The notes under the pieces are model-generated. The model was not told the origin of the DNA, searched no databases, and worked only from the letters and a program-made list of their open reading frames with translations. The position numbers and the translations under genes are program-made. From the NCBI RefSeq assembly GCF_002855575.1, contig NZ_PKRQ01000007.1, positions 124,001 to 188,000 of the forward strand: DNA of 64,000 bases. Reading direction: 5' to 3'. This document shows positions 18,478 through 27,874 of this stretch, one piece after another. Numbering within the stretch: the first letter of the stretch is position 1; the number at the start of each line of letters is the position of its first letter. This stretch comes from Tabrizicola sp. TH137. GTDB lineage: Bacteria > Pseudomonadota > Alphaproteobacteria > Rhodobacterales > Rhodobacteraceae.

Positions 18478-19310
18478 TCCGCCTTCTTCCCCTCCTCGCC
18501 CTTCTCGCCACTCCGGCCCTCGCGGACCCGGCGCAACGGGTGCTCACCCTCGGTGGCTCTGTCACCGAAATCGCCGTGGCCCTGGGCGCACAGGACCGGC
18601 TCATCGCCCGCGACACCACCTCCACCTTCCCGCCCGAGGTCACCTCCCTTCCCGATGTCGGCTATTTCCGCGCCCTCTCGCCCGAAGGCGTGCTGGCCCT
18701 CAATCCCGACCTGATCCTGTCCGAAGATGGCGCAGGCCCGCCCGAGGCGCTCGACATCCTTCAGGCCGCAGGCATCCCCTTCATCTCCACCGGTCAGGAC
18801 ACCACGCCCGAAGGCCTCATCGCCAAAATCAACGTCGTGGCCCGCGCCCTCGACCTGCCCGAGGAAGGCAAGGCCCTCGCCGCCCGCACCGCCGCAGGCC
18901 TGGCCGAAGCAAAGGCCCGCGCCGCAACGGTGCAGTCCCCGAAACGCGTGCTCTTCGTCCTCTCGCTTCAGGGCGGGCGCATCATGGCGGGGGGCGAAGG
19001 CTCCTCGGCCGAAAGCATCATCGCCCTGGCGGGGGGCATCAATGCCGCCACGGGCTTCGACGGCTACAAGCAGATCACGGATGAGGCGGTCATCGCCGCC
19101 GCGCCCGACGTCATCCTGATGATGGATCGCGAAGGCGACCTGGCCATCGCCAATGACGACGTGCTCTCTCATCCCGCCCTCTCGCAGACCCCGGCCGCAA
19201 AGTCAGGCGCGATCCTGCGGATGGACGGCCTCCTGCTCCTCGGCTTCGGCCCCCGCACCCCGCAGGCAGCGGCAGAGCTTCACGCCCTCCTCTACCCCAC
19301 CACGGGCTGA
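18474..19310 (+). CDS. hmuT: Haem ABC transporter periplasmic binding protein HmuT
   Basis: 278 residues. Signal peptide LLPLLALLATPALA at the start. The mature protein has the class III binding-protein layout, starting RVLTLGGSVTEIAVALGAQDRLIARD. A tyrosine in PDVGYFRALSPEG (Y64) corresponds to the conserved haem-ligand position of HmuT/ShuT proteins. It delivers haem from the outer-membrane receptor to HmuUV. It overlaps hmuS upstream by ATGA and lies 3 bases before hmuU. Confidence 0.93.
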   Translation: MIRLLPLLALLATPALADPAQRVLTLGGSVTEIAVALGAQDRLIARDTTSTFPPEVTSLPDVGYFRALSPEGVLALNPDLILSEDGAGPPEALDILQAAGIPFISTGQDTTPEGLIAKINVVARALDLPEEGKALAARTAAGLAEAKARAATVQSPKRVLFVLSLQGGRIMAGGEGSSAESIIALAGGINAATGFDGYKQITDEAVIAAAPDVILMMDREGDLAIANDDVLSHPALSQTPAAKSGAILRMDGLLLLGFGPRTPQAAAELHALLYPTTG

Positions 19311-19313
19311 ACC

Positions 19314-20372
19314 ATGGTCGCCCTCCCCCTCCCCGACGAAGGCAGCCGTCCAAAGCCGCGCCACATCACGCTGGTCCTGCTAGCCCTCGCGGCGGGCGTG
19401 TCGCTCCTGTCGCTCGGCACCGGGGCGGCGGGCCTGCCGCCCGCCCGCCTGCTCGCGGCCCTGTCCGGCATCGACGCGCTGACCCCGGCCGAATCCCTCA
19501 TCCTGCACGACATTCGCCTGCCCCGCCTGGCCATGGGACTGATGGTCGGCGCCGCGCTCGCCGTGGCGGGCGCGCTGATGCAGGGCCTTTTCCGCAACCC
19601 GCTGGCCGATCCCGGCATCGTCGGCGTGGGGGCGGGCGCCGGGCTGGGGGCCGTCCTCGCCATCGTGCTGGGCGGTCTCCTGCCGCCCGCCCTCGCCGCG
19701 CTGATCGGGGGGCAGCTCGTTCCCTTCGCCGCCTTTCTTGGCGGCTGGATCGCCACCCTCATCCTCGCCCGCGCCGCCATGTCCGGCGGCCGGACCTCCG
19801 TCGCCACCCTCCTCCTTGCCGGGATCGCGCTCGGCGCTCTGGCCGGGGCGGCCACCGGCATCCTCACCTTCCTCGCCGATGACCAGCAGTTGCGCGACCT
19901 TACCTTCTGGTCCATGGGCTCCCTCGCCGGGGCAAGCTGGGCCAGGATCGCCACCGCCCTGCCGCTGATCCTGCCTGTCGTCCTCCTCGCCCCCCTCCTC
20001 GCCCGCGCGCTCAACGGCCTCGCCTTGGGCGAGGCGCAGGCCGCCCATATGGGCATCGCCGTCGAACGCACCAAGCGCCTGACCATCCTCGCCACCGCCG
20101 CCGCGGCGGGCGCGGCCACCGCCATCGCAGGCGGCATCGGCTTCATCGGCATCGTCGTGCCGCATCTCCTGCGGCTGGCCTGCGGGCCGGATCACCGCAC
20201 GCTCCTGCCCCATGCCGCCCTTCTCGGCGGCACCCTCCTCGTCGCGGCCGACATGATCGCCCGCACCCTCACCGCCCCTGCCGAACTTCCCATCGGCATC
20301 GTCACCGCCACGCTCGGCGCGCCGATCTTCCTCTGGATCCTCCTGCGCCGCCGCGGCCTTGCCGGGATCTGA
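19314..20372 (+). CDS. hmuU: Haem ABC transporter permease HmuU
   Basis: 352 residues with about ten membrane spans of the FecCD/BtuC type. Recognisable segments include LPRLAMGLMVGAALAVAGALMQGLFRNPLADP, GIVGVGAGAGLGAVLAI and the C-terminal GGIGFIGIVVPHLLRLACGPDHRTLLP, followed by LLVAADMIARTL and ELPIGIVTATLGAPIFLWIL. It forms the inner-membrane pathway for haem with HmuV. It lies 3 bases after hmuT and 3 bases before hmuV. Confidence 0.94.
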   Translation: MVALPLPDEGSRPKPRHITLVLLALAAGVSLLSLGTGAAGLPPARLLAALSGIDALTPAESLILHDIRLPRLAMGLMVGAALAVAGALMQGLFRNPLADPGIVGVGAGAGLGAVLAIVLGGLLPPALAALIGGQLVPFAAFLGGWIATLILARAAMSGGRTSVATLLLAGIALGALAGAATGILTFLADDQQLRDLTFWSMGSLAGASWARIATALPLILPVVLLAPLLARALNGLALGEAQAAHMGIAVERTKRLTILATAAAAGAATAIAGGIGFIGIVVPHLLRLACGPDHRTLLPHAALLGGTLLVAADMIARTLTAPAELPIGIVTATLGAPIFLWILLRRRGLAGI

Positions 20373-20375
20373 CCC

Positions 20376-21155
20376 ATGCTCGACGCCCGCAACCTGACCC
20401 TCACCCGCAACCGCCGCCCGGTCCTCACCGACATCACCCTCACCGCCCGGCCCGGCGAAGTGACCGCTCTCATCGGCCCCAACGGCGCAGGCAAATCCAC
20501 GCTTCTCGCCGCCCTGACCGGCGACCTGCGCCCCGACAGCGGCAGCATCCACCTGAACGGCGACGATCTCGCCACCCTCCCGCCGCGCGCGCTGGCCGCC
20601 CGCCGCGCCGTCCTCACCCAGACGACCGAGGTCGCCTTCCCCTTCACCGTGGCCGAACTCATCTGTCTCGGGGTCGAGGCCAGCCCCGGCCCCGCCGACC
20701 CTGCCCTGATCGACCGTCTCCTGACCGAGGTCGATCTCCCCGGCATGGCCGAGCGTCCCTATCACGCCCTCTCCGGGGGCGAAGCGCAGCGCGTCCATTT
20801 CGCCCGCATCCTCGCCCAGGCCCGCCGCGCGACCACACCGCAAGGCCCCGTCTGGCTCTTCCTCGACGAACCCGTCAGCAGCCTCGACATCGCCCATCAG
20901 CTCCTCGTCATGCGCCGCGCCCGCCGCTTCGCCACCGAAGGCGGCGGCGTCCTCGCCGTCCTGCACGACCTCAATCTCACCGCGATGGTGGCCGACAGGG
21001 TGGTCCTCCTCGCGCAAGGCCGCTGCCTCGCCGCAGGCCCCCCCGCCGAAGTCCTCACCGACGCGCTCCTGTCCGAAGCCTATCGCTGCCCCATCCGCAC
21101 CTGCCGCAGCCCCGCCAGTGGCCCCTGGCTCCTGCCACAGATGGCGGGCGGCTAG
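20376..21155 (+). CDS. hmuV: Haem ABC transporter ATP-binding protein HmuV
   Basis: 259 residues. Walker A GPNGAGKST at 34-42, signature LSGGEAQRVHFARI, Walker B VWLFLDEP and switch histidine in VLHDLN are all intact. This family has SGGE-AQRV, as here. It is the ATPase of the HmuTUV importer and the last recognised gene of the haem operon. Its last four bases overlap the stop of the convergent unknown gene. Confidence 0.95.
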   Translation: MLDARNLTLTRNRRPVLTDITLTARPGEVTALIGPNGAGKSTLLAALTGDLRPDSGSIHLNGDDLATLPPRALAARRAVLTQTTEVAFPFTVAELICLGVEASPGPADPALIDRLLTEVDLPGMAERPYHALSGGEAQRVHFARILAQARRATTPQGPVWLFLDEPVSSLDIAHQLLVMRRARRFATEGGGVLAVLHDLNLTAMVADRVVLLAQGRCLAAGPPAEVLTDALLSEAYRCPIRTCRSPASGPWLLPQMAGG

Positions 21156-21778
21156 ACCAGCCGCCCCATCCGCGCCGCCAGTCGCAGCGCATGGGCCGCA
21201 TCCTGCGCCACACCCGGCAGCACCGGGTCATAGACCGCCCGGATCACCCCCGCGATCTCGGGCCGCAGCATCACCGCGCCGCCCTCCGCCACCACGAGCG
21301 GCGACCGGTCCGCAAAGGCCCGATCCGACCACAGCACGATCACCTGCACCGCCTGGCTCAGGGCCAGCGTCTCCACCGGCACCGCCGCCAGATGGGCATC
21401 CATCCGCACAAAAACAAAGGCCGCCCGGATCGCCCCCTCCGGGTCAAAGCGGAAGATGCGATACTGGTTCGCCTCCGCCGCCTCCAGCCTGGCGCAAAGC
21501 TCGGCCAGCCCCGGCACCAGCCGGTCAAGGTTCGGCACCTCAGGCAATTCCGCCCAGTCGCGGAAGAAGAAGATCATCAGGTTAGCGCCAAGCTCCGGGT
21601 CCGTCTCGGCCATCCGGTGCCCGGCCAACGCCACCACCGCCTCCAGCGCGCCCTTCACCACCGAAAGCGTCGCCTCCTCCACGCCAAAGACCACCGGCAC
21701 GATGGGCCGCCCCCAGCGGGCGCAAAGATACTGCCCATCCGCCCGCGTGAACAACGCCCGCACCTGATCCGGTTCCAT
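21152..21778 (-). CDS. Protein of unknown function beside the haem operon
   Basis: 208 residues from MEPDQVRALF. This start is preferred over an upstream one because the upstream 32 codons are arginine- and glycine-rich and look non-coding. No signal peptide or membrane segment is visible. The sequence has MIFFFRDWAELPEVPNLDRLVP and RIFRFDPEGAIRAAFVFVRMD, an alpha/beta pattern that I cannot assign to a family. It converges on hmuV with a 4-base overlap. Whether it has any role in haem metabolism is unknown; position is the only hint. Confidence 0.7.
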   Translation of the reverse strand: MEPDQVRALFTRADGQYLCARWGRPIVPVVFGVEEATLSVVKGALEAVVALAGHRMAETDPELGANLMIFFFRDWAELPEVPNLDRLVPGLAELCARLEAAEANQYRIFRFDPEGAIRAAFVFVRMDAHLAAVPVETLALSQAVQVIVLWSDRAFADRSPLVVAEGGAVMLRPEIAGVIRAVYDPVLPGVAQDAAHALRLAARMGRLV

Positions 21779-21887
21779 CCCCGCCCCCAGCGACCCCGAC
21801 CCGCGCGCCTTACCGCCTTCCCGCACGCACCTCAACCGCGCAAAGGGCCTGCCCCTGCCGCAGGCAGGACGCAAGCCCTTCCCCGGC

Positions 21888-22913
21888 TCACAGCCCCAGA
21901 TGCCCCGCCACCGCCGCGATCACCGCCTCATGGATCGCCCCGCGATCGGCCCCGTCGGGATCGGTGCAGACCGGATCGTCCCCCTCCTCCTCCAGGATCA
22001 CCGCCCCCTTTTCGGTGCAGAGCGGCAGGACCGAAAAGTGATAGGCCGGCACCACCTCCACCAGCCGCGCCTGCGGCACCAGGGCGGCAAACCCGCTTCC
22101 CCCGGCCGAGATGTCAGTGCTGTCCAACCGATCCGCACCCGCCCCCAACTGGATCAGCAGGGTCGGCACCGTCAGCCCCGCCACATCCGCAGCATCCAGC
22201 CCCCAGGTCAGTCCCGGATCAATCGCCACCACCGCATCCACCCGCGCGTCAGACCACTCACCATCCCAAAGCGCCGCATCCAGCAGCCCCAGATCGCCCC
22301 CCCGCGCCGCGATGTCCCGGCAATGCCCCGTCGGCGCTGTCGCGCAATGCGCCCGGTATCCGGCAAGGTTCCCCCGTACCCCACCCAGGCTCAGCGCCGT
22401 CCAGCCCCCGTAGGAAAACCCCGCCGCCGCGATCCGCGCCTCGTCAATCATCGGCCCCAGAACCGGATCGGCCAGCACGTGATCCAGCGCCAGCCGCAGA
22501 TCCTCCGCCCGCGTCCAATGCCGCAAGCCCGCCTGCATGTCGAAATCGAAGACCGTGCTTTCCGGATGGTTCACCCCCACCACCACCGCCCCCCGCGCGG
22601 CCAGCGCCACCGCCAGCCATGCAAGCGACCGGTAATGCCCCCCAAGCCCATGCGACAGCAGGACCAGAGGATAGCGCCCCGCCGCCACCTCCGCCTCCGG
22701 GGCCACCGTCACGGGTCGGAAGACGGGGTTCCCGGCAAAGGGCGCAACCGCGCTGCCATCCACCGCCGGATACCAGACGGCAAATTCCATATCCCGCCCG
22801 TGATGCGGCGCGGGGATCCTGCCTTCCTGCACCCCCGCCACGGGGCCCGCCTCTTCGGCGGAGAGGGCAGCAGGCAGTAGCGAAAGGCACAGCGTGACAA
22901 TCAGGGTCTTCAT
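21888..22913 (-). CDS. Secreted alpha/beta hydrolase (dienelactone hydrolase / PAF-acetylhydrolase-like)
   Basis: 341 residues. A clear signal peptide (KTLIVTLCLSLLPAALSAEE) is followed by the acyl-hydrolase fold: AVWYPAVDGS, LLSHGLGGHYRSLAW (oxyanion region), the nucleophile elbow AGFSYGGWTAL with Ser in GFSYG, and VDAVVAIDPGLTWG. The likely catalytic His is in VVPAYHFSVLP. It is exported to the periplasm and cleaves an unknown ester or lactone. The start at 22913 is supported by GGAGTG just upstream. The gene diverges from an AraC-type regulator that may control it. Confidence 0.82.
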   Translation of the reverse strand: MKTLIVTLCLSLLPAALSAEEAGPVAGVQEGRIPAPHHGRDMEFAVWYPAVDGSAVAPFAGNPVFRPVTVAPEAEVAAGRYPLVLLSHGLGGHYRSLAWLAVALAARGAVVVGVNHPESTVFDFDMQAGLRHWTRAEDLRLALDHVLADPVLGPMIDEARIAAAGFSYGGWTALSLGGVRGNLAGYRAHCATAPTGHCRDIAARGGDLGLLDAALWDGEWSDARVDAVVAIDPGLTWGLDAADVAGLTVPTLLIQLGAGADRLDSTDISAGGSGFAALVPQARLVEVVPAYHFSVLPLCTEKGAVILEEEGDDPVCTDPDGADRGAIHEAVIAAVAGHLGL

Positions 22914-22986
22914 CGGATCACTCCATCGGTTGGCAAGGTTTCGAACACCCCCTCCCTGCCAAGCCATTCCCCGCCCCGCGCCCTGA

Positions 22987-23016
22987 AACCGGTTCAAGGT
23001 TGTGCAAAACCGGTTC
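22987..23016. promoter_or_regulatory. Direct repeat operator candidate in the hydrolase/AraC divergent promoter
   Basis: AACCGGTTC occurs at 22987-22995 and again at 23008-23016, exactly 21 bases apart (two helical turns). The similarity extends to AACCGGTTCAAGG and AACCGGTTCGAGG. The core AACCGGTT is itself a palindrome. Tandem sites spaced by about two turns are typical of AraC-family binding, so this is a likely target of the adjacent regulator. Confidence 0.55.
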
Positions 23017-23035
23017 GAGGACTACCCCTGTCCCC

Positions 23036-24034
23036 ATGATCGCCCTGCCCCTGCCGCTTGTCCTGTCCCTGATCCTCGGCTTCCTCGCGCTGCGGATGGC
23101 GCTGCGTGGCCGCCCTGTGCCGGTGATCGCGGGCCTTCTCGCCCTGCTCGCGGTCCAGGCCCTCATCAATGCGCTCGCCCTCCATTACGGCCATGCGGGC
23201 GCCCGCCTCGCCCAGCCCGTCACCGCCATGGCGATCCCCGCCCTCGCCTGGCTCGCGTGGAAGGCCGACGGCCTCGCCCACCCCCTTGCCCCCCGCGATG
23301 TACTCCATGCCGCAGGCCCGCTGGCCGCGCTCGCCCTGCGCTGGCAGGGCGGGCTTCTCCTCGAACTCCTCGTCCCTCTCACCTATGCCGCCTATGCCGC
23401 GGCCATCGCCCTCGCCCTGCACCGCACAGGGCCGGACCTGCCGCGCACCCGCCTCGGCCAGGGCGGCCATCCACGCCTCCTCTGGGGCGGCATTGCCCTC
23501 GCGCTCGGCCTCTCCTCCCTGTCCGATTTCGGCATTGCCGCCGCCATGGCCGCAGGCCACGCTGCCCGCGTACCGCTGATCGTCGATATCGCCACCACCG
23601 CGCTCCTCCTCGGCATCGGCACGCTGGCACTGGCCGCCGAACGCCTCACCGCCCCAGGCGACACCCGCGACAGCCCCGTTCCGCCCATGGCGACCGAAGA
23701 CGACCACGCCCTCATGGCCCGCCTGCACGACCTGATGGAAACCCGCCGCCTCTGGCGCGACCCGGACCTCACGCTCACCCAGCTTGCCCGCCGCCTCCAG
23801 GTGCCCGCCAAACGCCTATCCACCGCCGTTAACCGCGCCACCGGCGACAATATCTCGCGCCTCGTGAACGGCTACCGCATCCGCGCCGCCTGTGCGGCAC
23901 TCGCCAAAGGCGCCACGGCGACCGAGGCGATGCTCGACGCAGGCATCCTGACCAAATCCAACTTCAACCGCGAATTCCGCCGCATCACGGGCCAGACGCC
24001 CACGGAATGGCAATCCACCCACCGCCAGACCTGA
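23036..24034 (+). CDS. AraC-family transcriptional regulator with membrane N-terminus
   Basis: 332 residues from ATG 23036. The first about 210 residues are highly hydrophobic and form roughly six or seven membrane spans (LPLVLSLILGFLALRMAL, VIAGLLALLAVQALINALAL and others). The C-terminal about 100 residues are an AraC/XylS double helix-turn-helix: LTQLARRLQVPAKRLSTAVN and the second helix region FNREFRRITGQTPTEWQ. Such proteins are presumed to sense an envelope or small-molecule signal at the membrane. It is divergent from the secreted hydrolase. The preceding GTG at 23000 lies inside the operator repeat and is not favoured. Confidence 0.85.
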   Translation: MIALPLPLVLSLILGFLALRMALRGRPVPVIAGLLALLAVQALINALALHYGHAGARLAQPVTAMAIPALAWLAWKADGLAHPLAPRDVLHAAGPLAALALRWQGGLLLELLVPLTYAAYAAAIALALHRTGPDLPRTRLGQGGHPRLLWGGIALALGLSSLSDFGIAAAMAAGHAARVPLIVDIATTALLLGIGTLALAAERLTAPGDTRDSPVPPMATEDDHALMARLHDLMETRRLWRDPDLTLTQLARRLQVPAKRLSTAVNRATGDNISRLVNGYRIRAACAALAKGATATEAMLDAGILTKSNFNREFRRITGQTPTEWQSTHRQT

Positions 24035-24038
24035 CCTG

Positions 24039-24106
24039 CATCCTGTGAAAGATACTCTGCGGGGGCAGGCCGCGCGTCCCGCGCGGCCGTAGGGGCGCAA
24101 AGCCCC
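24039..24106 (+). repeat. Modular Rhodobacterales-type intergenic repeat, copy 1
   Basis: A degenerate AT-rich core ending in ATACTCT (24039-24058) is followed by a G run and two hairpins: GGCCGCGCG-TCC-CGCGCGGCC (24068-24088) and GGGGC-GCAAA-GCCCC (24092-24106). The same order of parts is seen near 49.6 kb and 58.4 kb. It fills the space between the convergent ends of the AraC gene and ruvB, where the hairpins could end transcription from either side. Confidence 0.65.
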
Positions 24107-24112
24107 ATTCCC

Positions 24113-25138
24113 TCACGCCTCGAACAGATCCGGCTGCCCCGGCCCCTTCGGCGGCTCCAGCCCCAGATGCCGCCAGGCCTTGGCCGCCAGCATCCGCCCG
24201 CGCGGCGTGCGCTGGATCAGCCCCTGCTGCAACAAGAACGGCTCGATCACCTCCTCGATCGCATCCCGCGCCTCCGACAGCGCCGCCGCAATCGTCTCCA
24301 CCCCCACCGGGCCGCCGCCATAATTCTCCGCCAGCAGGCCCAGATAGCGCCGGTCCGCGCCATCCAGCCCCAGATGATCCACCCCAAGCCGCGTCAGCGC
24401 CCGGTCGGCGATCCCCTTTGTCAGCCGCCCATCCCCCTCGACCAGCACGAAATCCACCACCCGCCGCAACAACCGCCCCGCCACGCGCGGCGTCCCCCGC
24501 GCCCGCCGCGCAATCTCGCGCGTCCCCTCCGGATCGGCCTGCACGCCCAGCAGCCGCGCCCCCCGCCGCACGATCAGGTCCAACTCCTCCTCGGTATAAA
24601 ACTGCAACCGCGTGGGAATCCCGAACCGGTCCCTCAGCGGCGTGGTCAGCAACCCCAGCCGCGTCGTCGCCCCGACCAGAGTAAAGGGCTGCAAATCAAT
24701 CCGCACGGTCCGCGCCGCCGGCCCCTCGCCGATCACCAGATCCAGCGCGAAATCCTCCATCGCCGGATACAGCACCTCCTCCACCACCGGGCTCAGGCGG
24801 TGAATCTCGTCGATGAACAGCACATCCCGCGGTTCCAGATTGGTCAGGATCGCCGCCAGATCGCCGGGCTTTGCCAGCACCGGCCCCGAAGTCATCCGGA
24901 ACCCCACCCCCAACTCCCGCGCCATGATCTGCGCCAGCGTCGTCTTGCCCAGACCGGGCGGCCCATGGAACAGCGTGTGATCCATCGCCTCGCCCCGCAT
25001 CCGGGCGCTTTCGATGAAGACGCGCAGATTGGCCCGCGCCTCCGCCTGCCCCACGAATTCCTCCAGCGCCTGCGGTCGCAGCGCGCGGTCGGTGTCTTCC
25101 GGCAGACGGTCGGGGCGAAGCGTGGGATCAGGGGTCAT
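24113..25138 (-). CDS. ruvB: Holliday junction branch migration helicase RuvB
   Basis: 341 residues from [15 protein letters not shown], the conserved start region; two further ATG codons lie 3 and 15 bases upstream and none has a good ribosome site. Walker A GPPGLGKT at 59-66, Walker [10 protein letters not shown], sensor 1 GATTRLG and the arginine in RDRFGI are all present, followed by the winged-helix domain near the C-terminus ([13 protein letters not shown]). It drives branch migration with RuvA. It is separated from ruvC-ruvA by htpX, a common arrangement to lose the third gene from the operon. Confidence 0.96.
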   Translation of the reverse strand: MTPDPTLRPDRLPEDTDRALRPQALEEFVGQAEARANLRVFIESARMRGEAMDHTLFHGPPGLGKTTLAQIMARELGVGFRMTSGPVLAKPGDLAAILTNLEPRDVLFIDEIHRLSPVVEEVLYPAMEDFALDLVIGEGPAARTVRIDLQPFTLVGATTRLGLLTTPLRDRFGIPTRLQFYTEEELDLIVRRGARLLGVQADPEGTREIARRARGTPRVAGRLLRRVVDFVLVEGDGRLTKGIADRALTRLGVDHLGLDGADRRYLGLLAENYGGGPVGVETIAAALSEARDAIEEVIEPFLLQQGLIQRTPRGRMLAAKAWRHLGLEPPKGPGQPDLFEA

Positions 25139-25183
25139 CATGGGCGGGAACATTCACAGAACGCCGCCCCTTTGGCAAGCCAC

Positions 25184-26068
25184 TCAGGTCCAAGGCCCCC
25201 GCGCCTGCACCCCCACCTTGCCCCAGCGCTTCCCCTCGGCGGCCAAGGCCTCCAGCGCCGCGATCCGGTTCGCCGTCGCCGGATGGGTGGAAAACAGCGC
25301 ATCCCGCCTATGCGCGTGCAGCGGATTGATGATGAACATATGCGCCACGGCGGGGTTCCGCTCTGCCTGCACATTGTCGATGCCCTTGGCAAAGGCGTCG
25401 ATCTTCTTCAACGCGGAGGCCAGCCACATCGGATTGCCGCAGATCGCCGCCCCCGCCTTGTCCGCCTCATATTCCCGCGACCGCGAAATCGCCATCTGCA
25501 CCAGCCCCGCCGCCATCGGCGCAAAGATCATCACCGCGATCAGGCCCAGCACACCCCCCGCCTTTTCCCGGTTGCCGAAGAACATCGCGAAATTCGCCAG
25601 CATCGCGATGGCCCCGGCAAAGGTCGCCGTCACCGTCATGATCAGCGTGTCGCGGTTCTGGATATGCGCCAATTCATGCGCCATCACCGCCGCCACCTCT
25701 TCGGCAGTCAACCGCCGAAGAAGTCCCGTCGTCGCCGCCACCGCCGCATTCTCCGGGTTCCGCCCGGTGGCAAAGGCATTGGGCTGATCCGTCTCGATCA
25801 CATAGACCTTCGGCCGCGGCATCCCCGCCCCGTCGGCCAGCCGATGCACCATCCCCACGAATTCCGGCGCGCTGGACAGATCCACCTCGCGCGCGCCGGT
25901 CATCCGCAGCACCGCCTTGTCCGCGTTCCAATAGCCGAACAGGTTCATCCCCGCCGCGAAGACCAGCGCCAGCACGGCCCCGCCCGCACCCCCGATCATC
26001 GCGCCGATCCCCATGAACAGCGCCGTCAGCGCCGCCATCAGGATGAATGTCTTGGCATAGCCGCCCAT
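25184..26068 (-). CDS. htpX: Membrane zinc metalloprotease HtpX
   Basis: 294 residues from [11 protein letters not shown]. Two N-terminal membrane spans ([37 protein letters not shown]), the zinc site HELAH at 131-135 and the downstream glutamate in [10 protein letters not shown] are visible, plus two further spans between them. The protease removes misfolded inner-membrane proteins. It lies between ruvA and ruvB on the same strand, 45 bases before ruvB and 60 bases after ruvA. Confidence 0.95.
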   Translation of the reverse strand: MGGYAKTFILMAALTALFMGIGAMIGGAGGAVLALVFAAGMNLFGYWNADKAVLRMTGAREVDLSSAPEFVGMVHRLADGAGMPRPKVYVIETDQPNAFATGRNPENAAVAATTGLLRRLTAEEVAAVMAHELAHIQNRDTLIMTVTATFAGAIAMLANFAMFFGNREKAGGVLGLIAVMIFAPMAAGLVQMAISRSREYEADKAGAAICGNPMWLASALKKIDAFAKGIDNVQAERNPAVAHMFIINPLHAHRRDALFSTHPATANRIAALEALAAEGKRWGKVGVQARGPWT

Positions 26069-26128
26069 GGCCCGACCCTCCGTCATCCACGCAAAGAAAG
26101 ATGGGAAGATGCGCCGCCCGTGCAAGCC

Positions 26129-26809
26129 TTACTTCGGCGCCAACAGCTTCAGCGCCGCCCGGATCAACCCCGCCGCATCGGCCTCCGGGCTTTCGGCAGC
26201 CACCGTGGCCACCGCCTGCGCCGCATCCCCCGGCCCATAGCCAAGGTTCGCCAGGGCCGACAGCGCATCCGCACTCGCCGCCGCCCGCGCCTGCGCGGCC
26301 CCATCCACCTTCGCCGCCTTCTTCGGCGCAGGGGCAAAAGGCTCGATCACCGCATCCGCCTCATCCGCCACGGCGGATACCGACAGCTTGCCCCCCATCG
26401 CCATCAATCCCGGCGCCTTCGACTTCAACTCCAGGATCACCCGCTGCGCCAGCTTCGGCCCCACGCCGGGCGCCGCCTGCACCGCCCGCGCATCGCCCAG
26501 CGAAATCGCCCGCGCCACCCCTTCCGCGCCCAGCGCGCCCAGAATGGCCATCGACGCCTTCGCCCCCACCCCCTGCACCGTCATCAGAAGCTTGTGCCAC
26601 TCCTTCTCCAGCATCGTCGGAAAGCCGAAGAGTTGCAGCAGATCCTCCCGCACCAGAAGATCGGTATAAAGCGAAACCGCCTCCCCCACCCCAGGCAGCG
26701 CGGCCATGGTGCGTTCGTTCACATGGACGATATACCCCACCCCGCGCACATCGATCAGCACCGTATCCGGCCCGCGCCAGTCCAGCCGCCCCGATATCTT
26801 GCCGATCAT
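26129..26809 (-). CDS. ruvA: Holliday junction DNA helicase subunit RuvA
   Basis: 226 residues. The OB-fold domain starts [20 protein letters not shown], the helix-hairpin-helix pair is seen in [17 protein letters not shown] and [20 protein letters not shown], and the C-terminal domain III ([20 protein letters not shown]) contacts RuvB. It recognises the four-way junction. The start overlaps the ruvC stop by ATGA. Confidence 0.96.
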   Translation of the reverse strand: MIGKISGRLDWRGPDTVLIDVRGVGYIVHVNERTMAALPGVGEAVSLYTDLLVREDLLQLFGFPTMLEKEWHKLLMTVQGVGAKASMAILGALGAEGVARAISLGDARAVQAAPGVGPKLAQRVILELKSKAPGLMAMGGKLSVSAVADEADAVIEPFAPAPKKAAKVDGAAQARAAASADALSALANLGYGPGDAAQAVATVAAESPEADAAGLIRAALKLLAPK

Positions 26810-27324
26810 CCCGCCGCCCTCTTCAGCGCCGCCTGCAACCGCCCCGCGCTCTGGCAATGATGCGCGTGGCAGATCGCGACGGCCAGCGCATCCGCCGCAT
26901 CCGGCCCCGCCACCTTCACCCCCGGCAGATGCAGTTTCACCATGTGATCCACCTGCACCTTGGCCGCATGGCCCACGCCCACCACCGTCTTCTTCACCGC
27001 ATTGGGCGCATATTCCCCCACCGTCAGCCCGAATTGCGCCGGCACCAGCAGCGCGATCCCCCGCGCCTGACCCAGCTTCAGCGTCGCCACCGCGTCCTTG
27101 TTCACGAAAGTATGCTCCACCGCCGCCGTATCCGGCTGCCACTGCCGCAGCACCTCGGTGAGCTGTGAATGCAGCGACAGCAGGCGCTGCGCCAGATCGC
27201 CCTCCGCCTCGCCCGGCGCGGAATGGCAGATGCCATTGGCGACATGGGTCAGCCGCGCCCCCGCCACGTCGATCACCCCCCAGCCGAGGTTCCTCAGACC
27301 GGGGTCGATTCCCAGAACCCGCAT
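26806..27324 (-). CDS. ruvC: Crossover junction endodeoxyribonuclease RuvC
   Basis: 172 residues starting [19 protein letters not shown]. The catalytic acids are D7, E70 (AVEHTF) and the C-terminal pair in [17 protein letters not shown]. It cuts Holliday junctions after RuvAB migration. It is the first gene of the ruvC-ruvA unit. The longer possible reading upstream has no RuvC-like sequence, so the start at 27324 is firm. Confidence 0.96.
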   Translation of the reverse strand: MRVLGIDPGLRNLGWGVIDVAGARLTHVANGICHSAPGEAEGDLAQRLLSLHSQLTEVLRQWQPDTAAVEHTFVNKDAVATLKLGQARGIALLVPAQFGLTVGEYAPNAVKKTVVGVGHAAKVQVDHMVKLHLPGVKVAGPDAADALAVAICHAHHCQSAGRLQAALKRAAG

Positions 27325-27645
27325 CCCTGCCCCTTTTCTCCTTGCTTGCCGCAGAACTAGCACGAAACGGGAACATCCGGCAAATGCCATTTCCTCTTGC
27401 ACAATTTGTAAACGATTTGTTATGCAGTCGCAGAAAGCGACGCTGCCCGTCGACAAACCGACGACAAAGCAGTCCGAAACCGTATCATCCAGCAAAAACA
27501 GGGGCATAAAGCCCCTTTCTGTCATGCGTCCATTGCAAGGGTGCTTTGCCTTTGCAGCGCTGGTTATGCAGCCGCAGCACGATTATATGGCTGTCGTGAA
27601 GCAAGAATGCTTCCACCATGAGCAGTTTATAAAGGATTACCTCCC
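27325..27645. promoter_or_regulatory. Intergenic region between ruvC and the DUF1127 gene
   Basis: This 321-base divergent region is clearly richer in A and T than its surroundings. It contains two adjacent small hairpins, GTCGC-AGAAA-GCGAC (27427-27441) and CGTCG-ACAAAC-CGACG (27448-27463). A weak promoter pair TTGCAC (27397-27402) and TTATGC (27420-27425), 17 bases apart, and an isolated -10-like TTATAT (27583-27588) point towards the DUF1127 gene. No open frame in it looks real. It may hold a long 5' leader or a small RNA. Confidence 0.4.
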
Positions 27646-27849
27646 ATGGCCGCCTATGAAACGACCCGTCCGGCGCCGTTCGGCGCCATTTCGATCTTCC
27701 GCGCTGTCCAATTCGTCAGCAACGGCTTCATCGCCTTCTCGAACTGGAACGACGCCCGCGTCACCCGCAAGGCGCTCGCCAAGCTCTCCGATCGTGAGCT
27801 TGACGATATCGGCCTGTGCCGCGGCGACATCGAAATGATCGGTCGCTGA
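27646..27849 (+). CDS. Small DUF1127 protein
   Basis: 67 residues. The C-terminal DUF1127 motif is LAKLSDRELDDIGLCRGDI, rich in charged residues, and the N-terminus is ETTRPAPFGAISIFRAV. Small DUF1127 proteins of alphaproteobacteria are stress-induced, and some bind RNA and influence small-RNA turnover. AAAGGA lies 9 bases before the ATG. The gene stands alone, has an AT-rich leader and is followed by a strong terminator, which fits a highly expressed short transcript. Confidence 0.9.
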   Translation: MAAYETTRPAPFGAISIFRAVQFVSNGFIAFSNWNDARVTRKALAKLSDRELDDIGLCRGDIEMIGR

Positions 27850-27874
27850 ACTCTCAGCACCGCTCCGACATGCC

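Noticed and set aside
24167-26860. Plus-strand open frame of 897 codons across ruvB, htpX and ruvA
   Set aside because: It spans three well-known minus-strand genes and has no recognisable sequence.
27427-27463. Adjacent small hairpins as a riboswitch
   Set aside because: The stems are only five bases long, no known riboswitch consensus matches, and the downstream gene has no metabolic role. They are kept only as a note in the intergenic entry.
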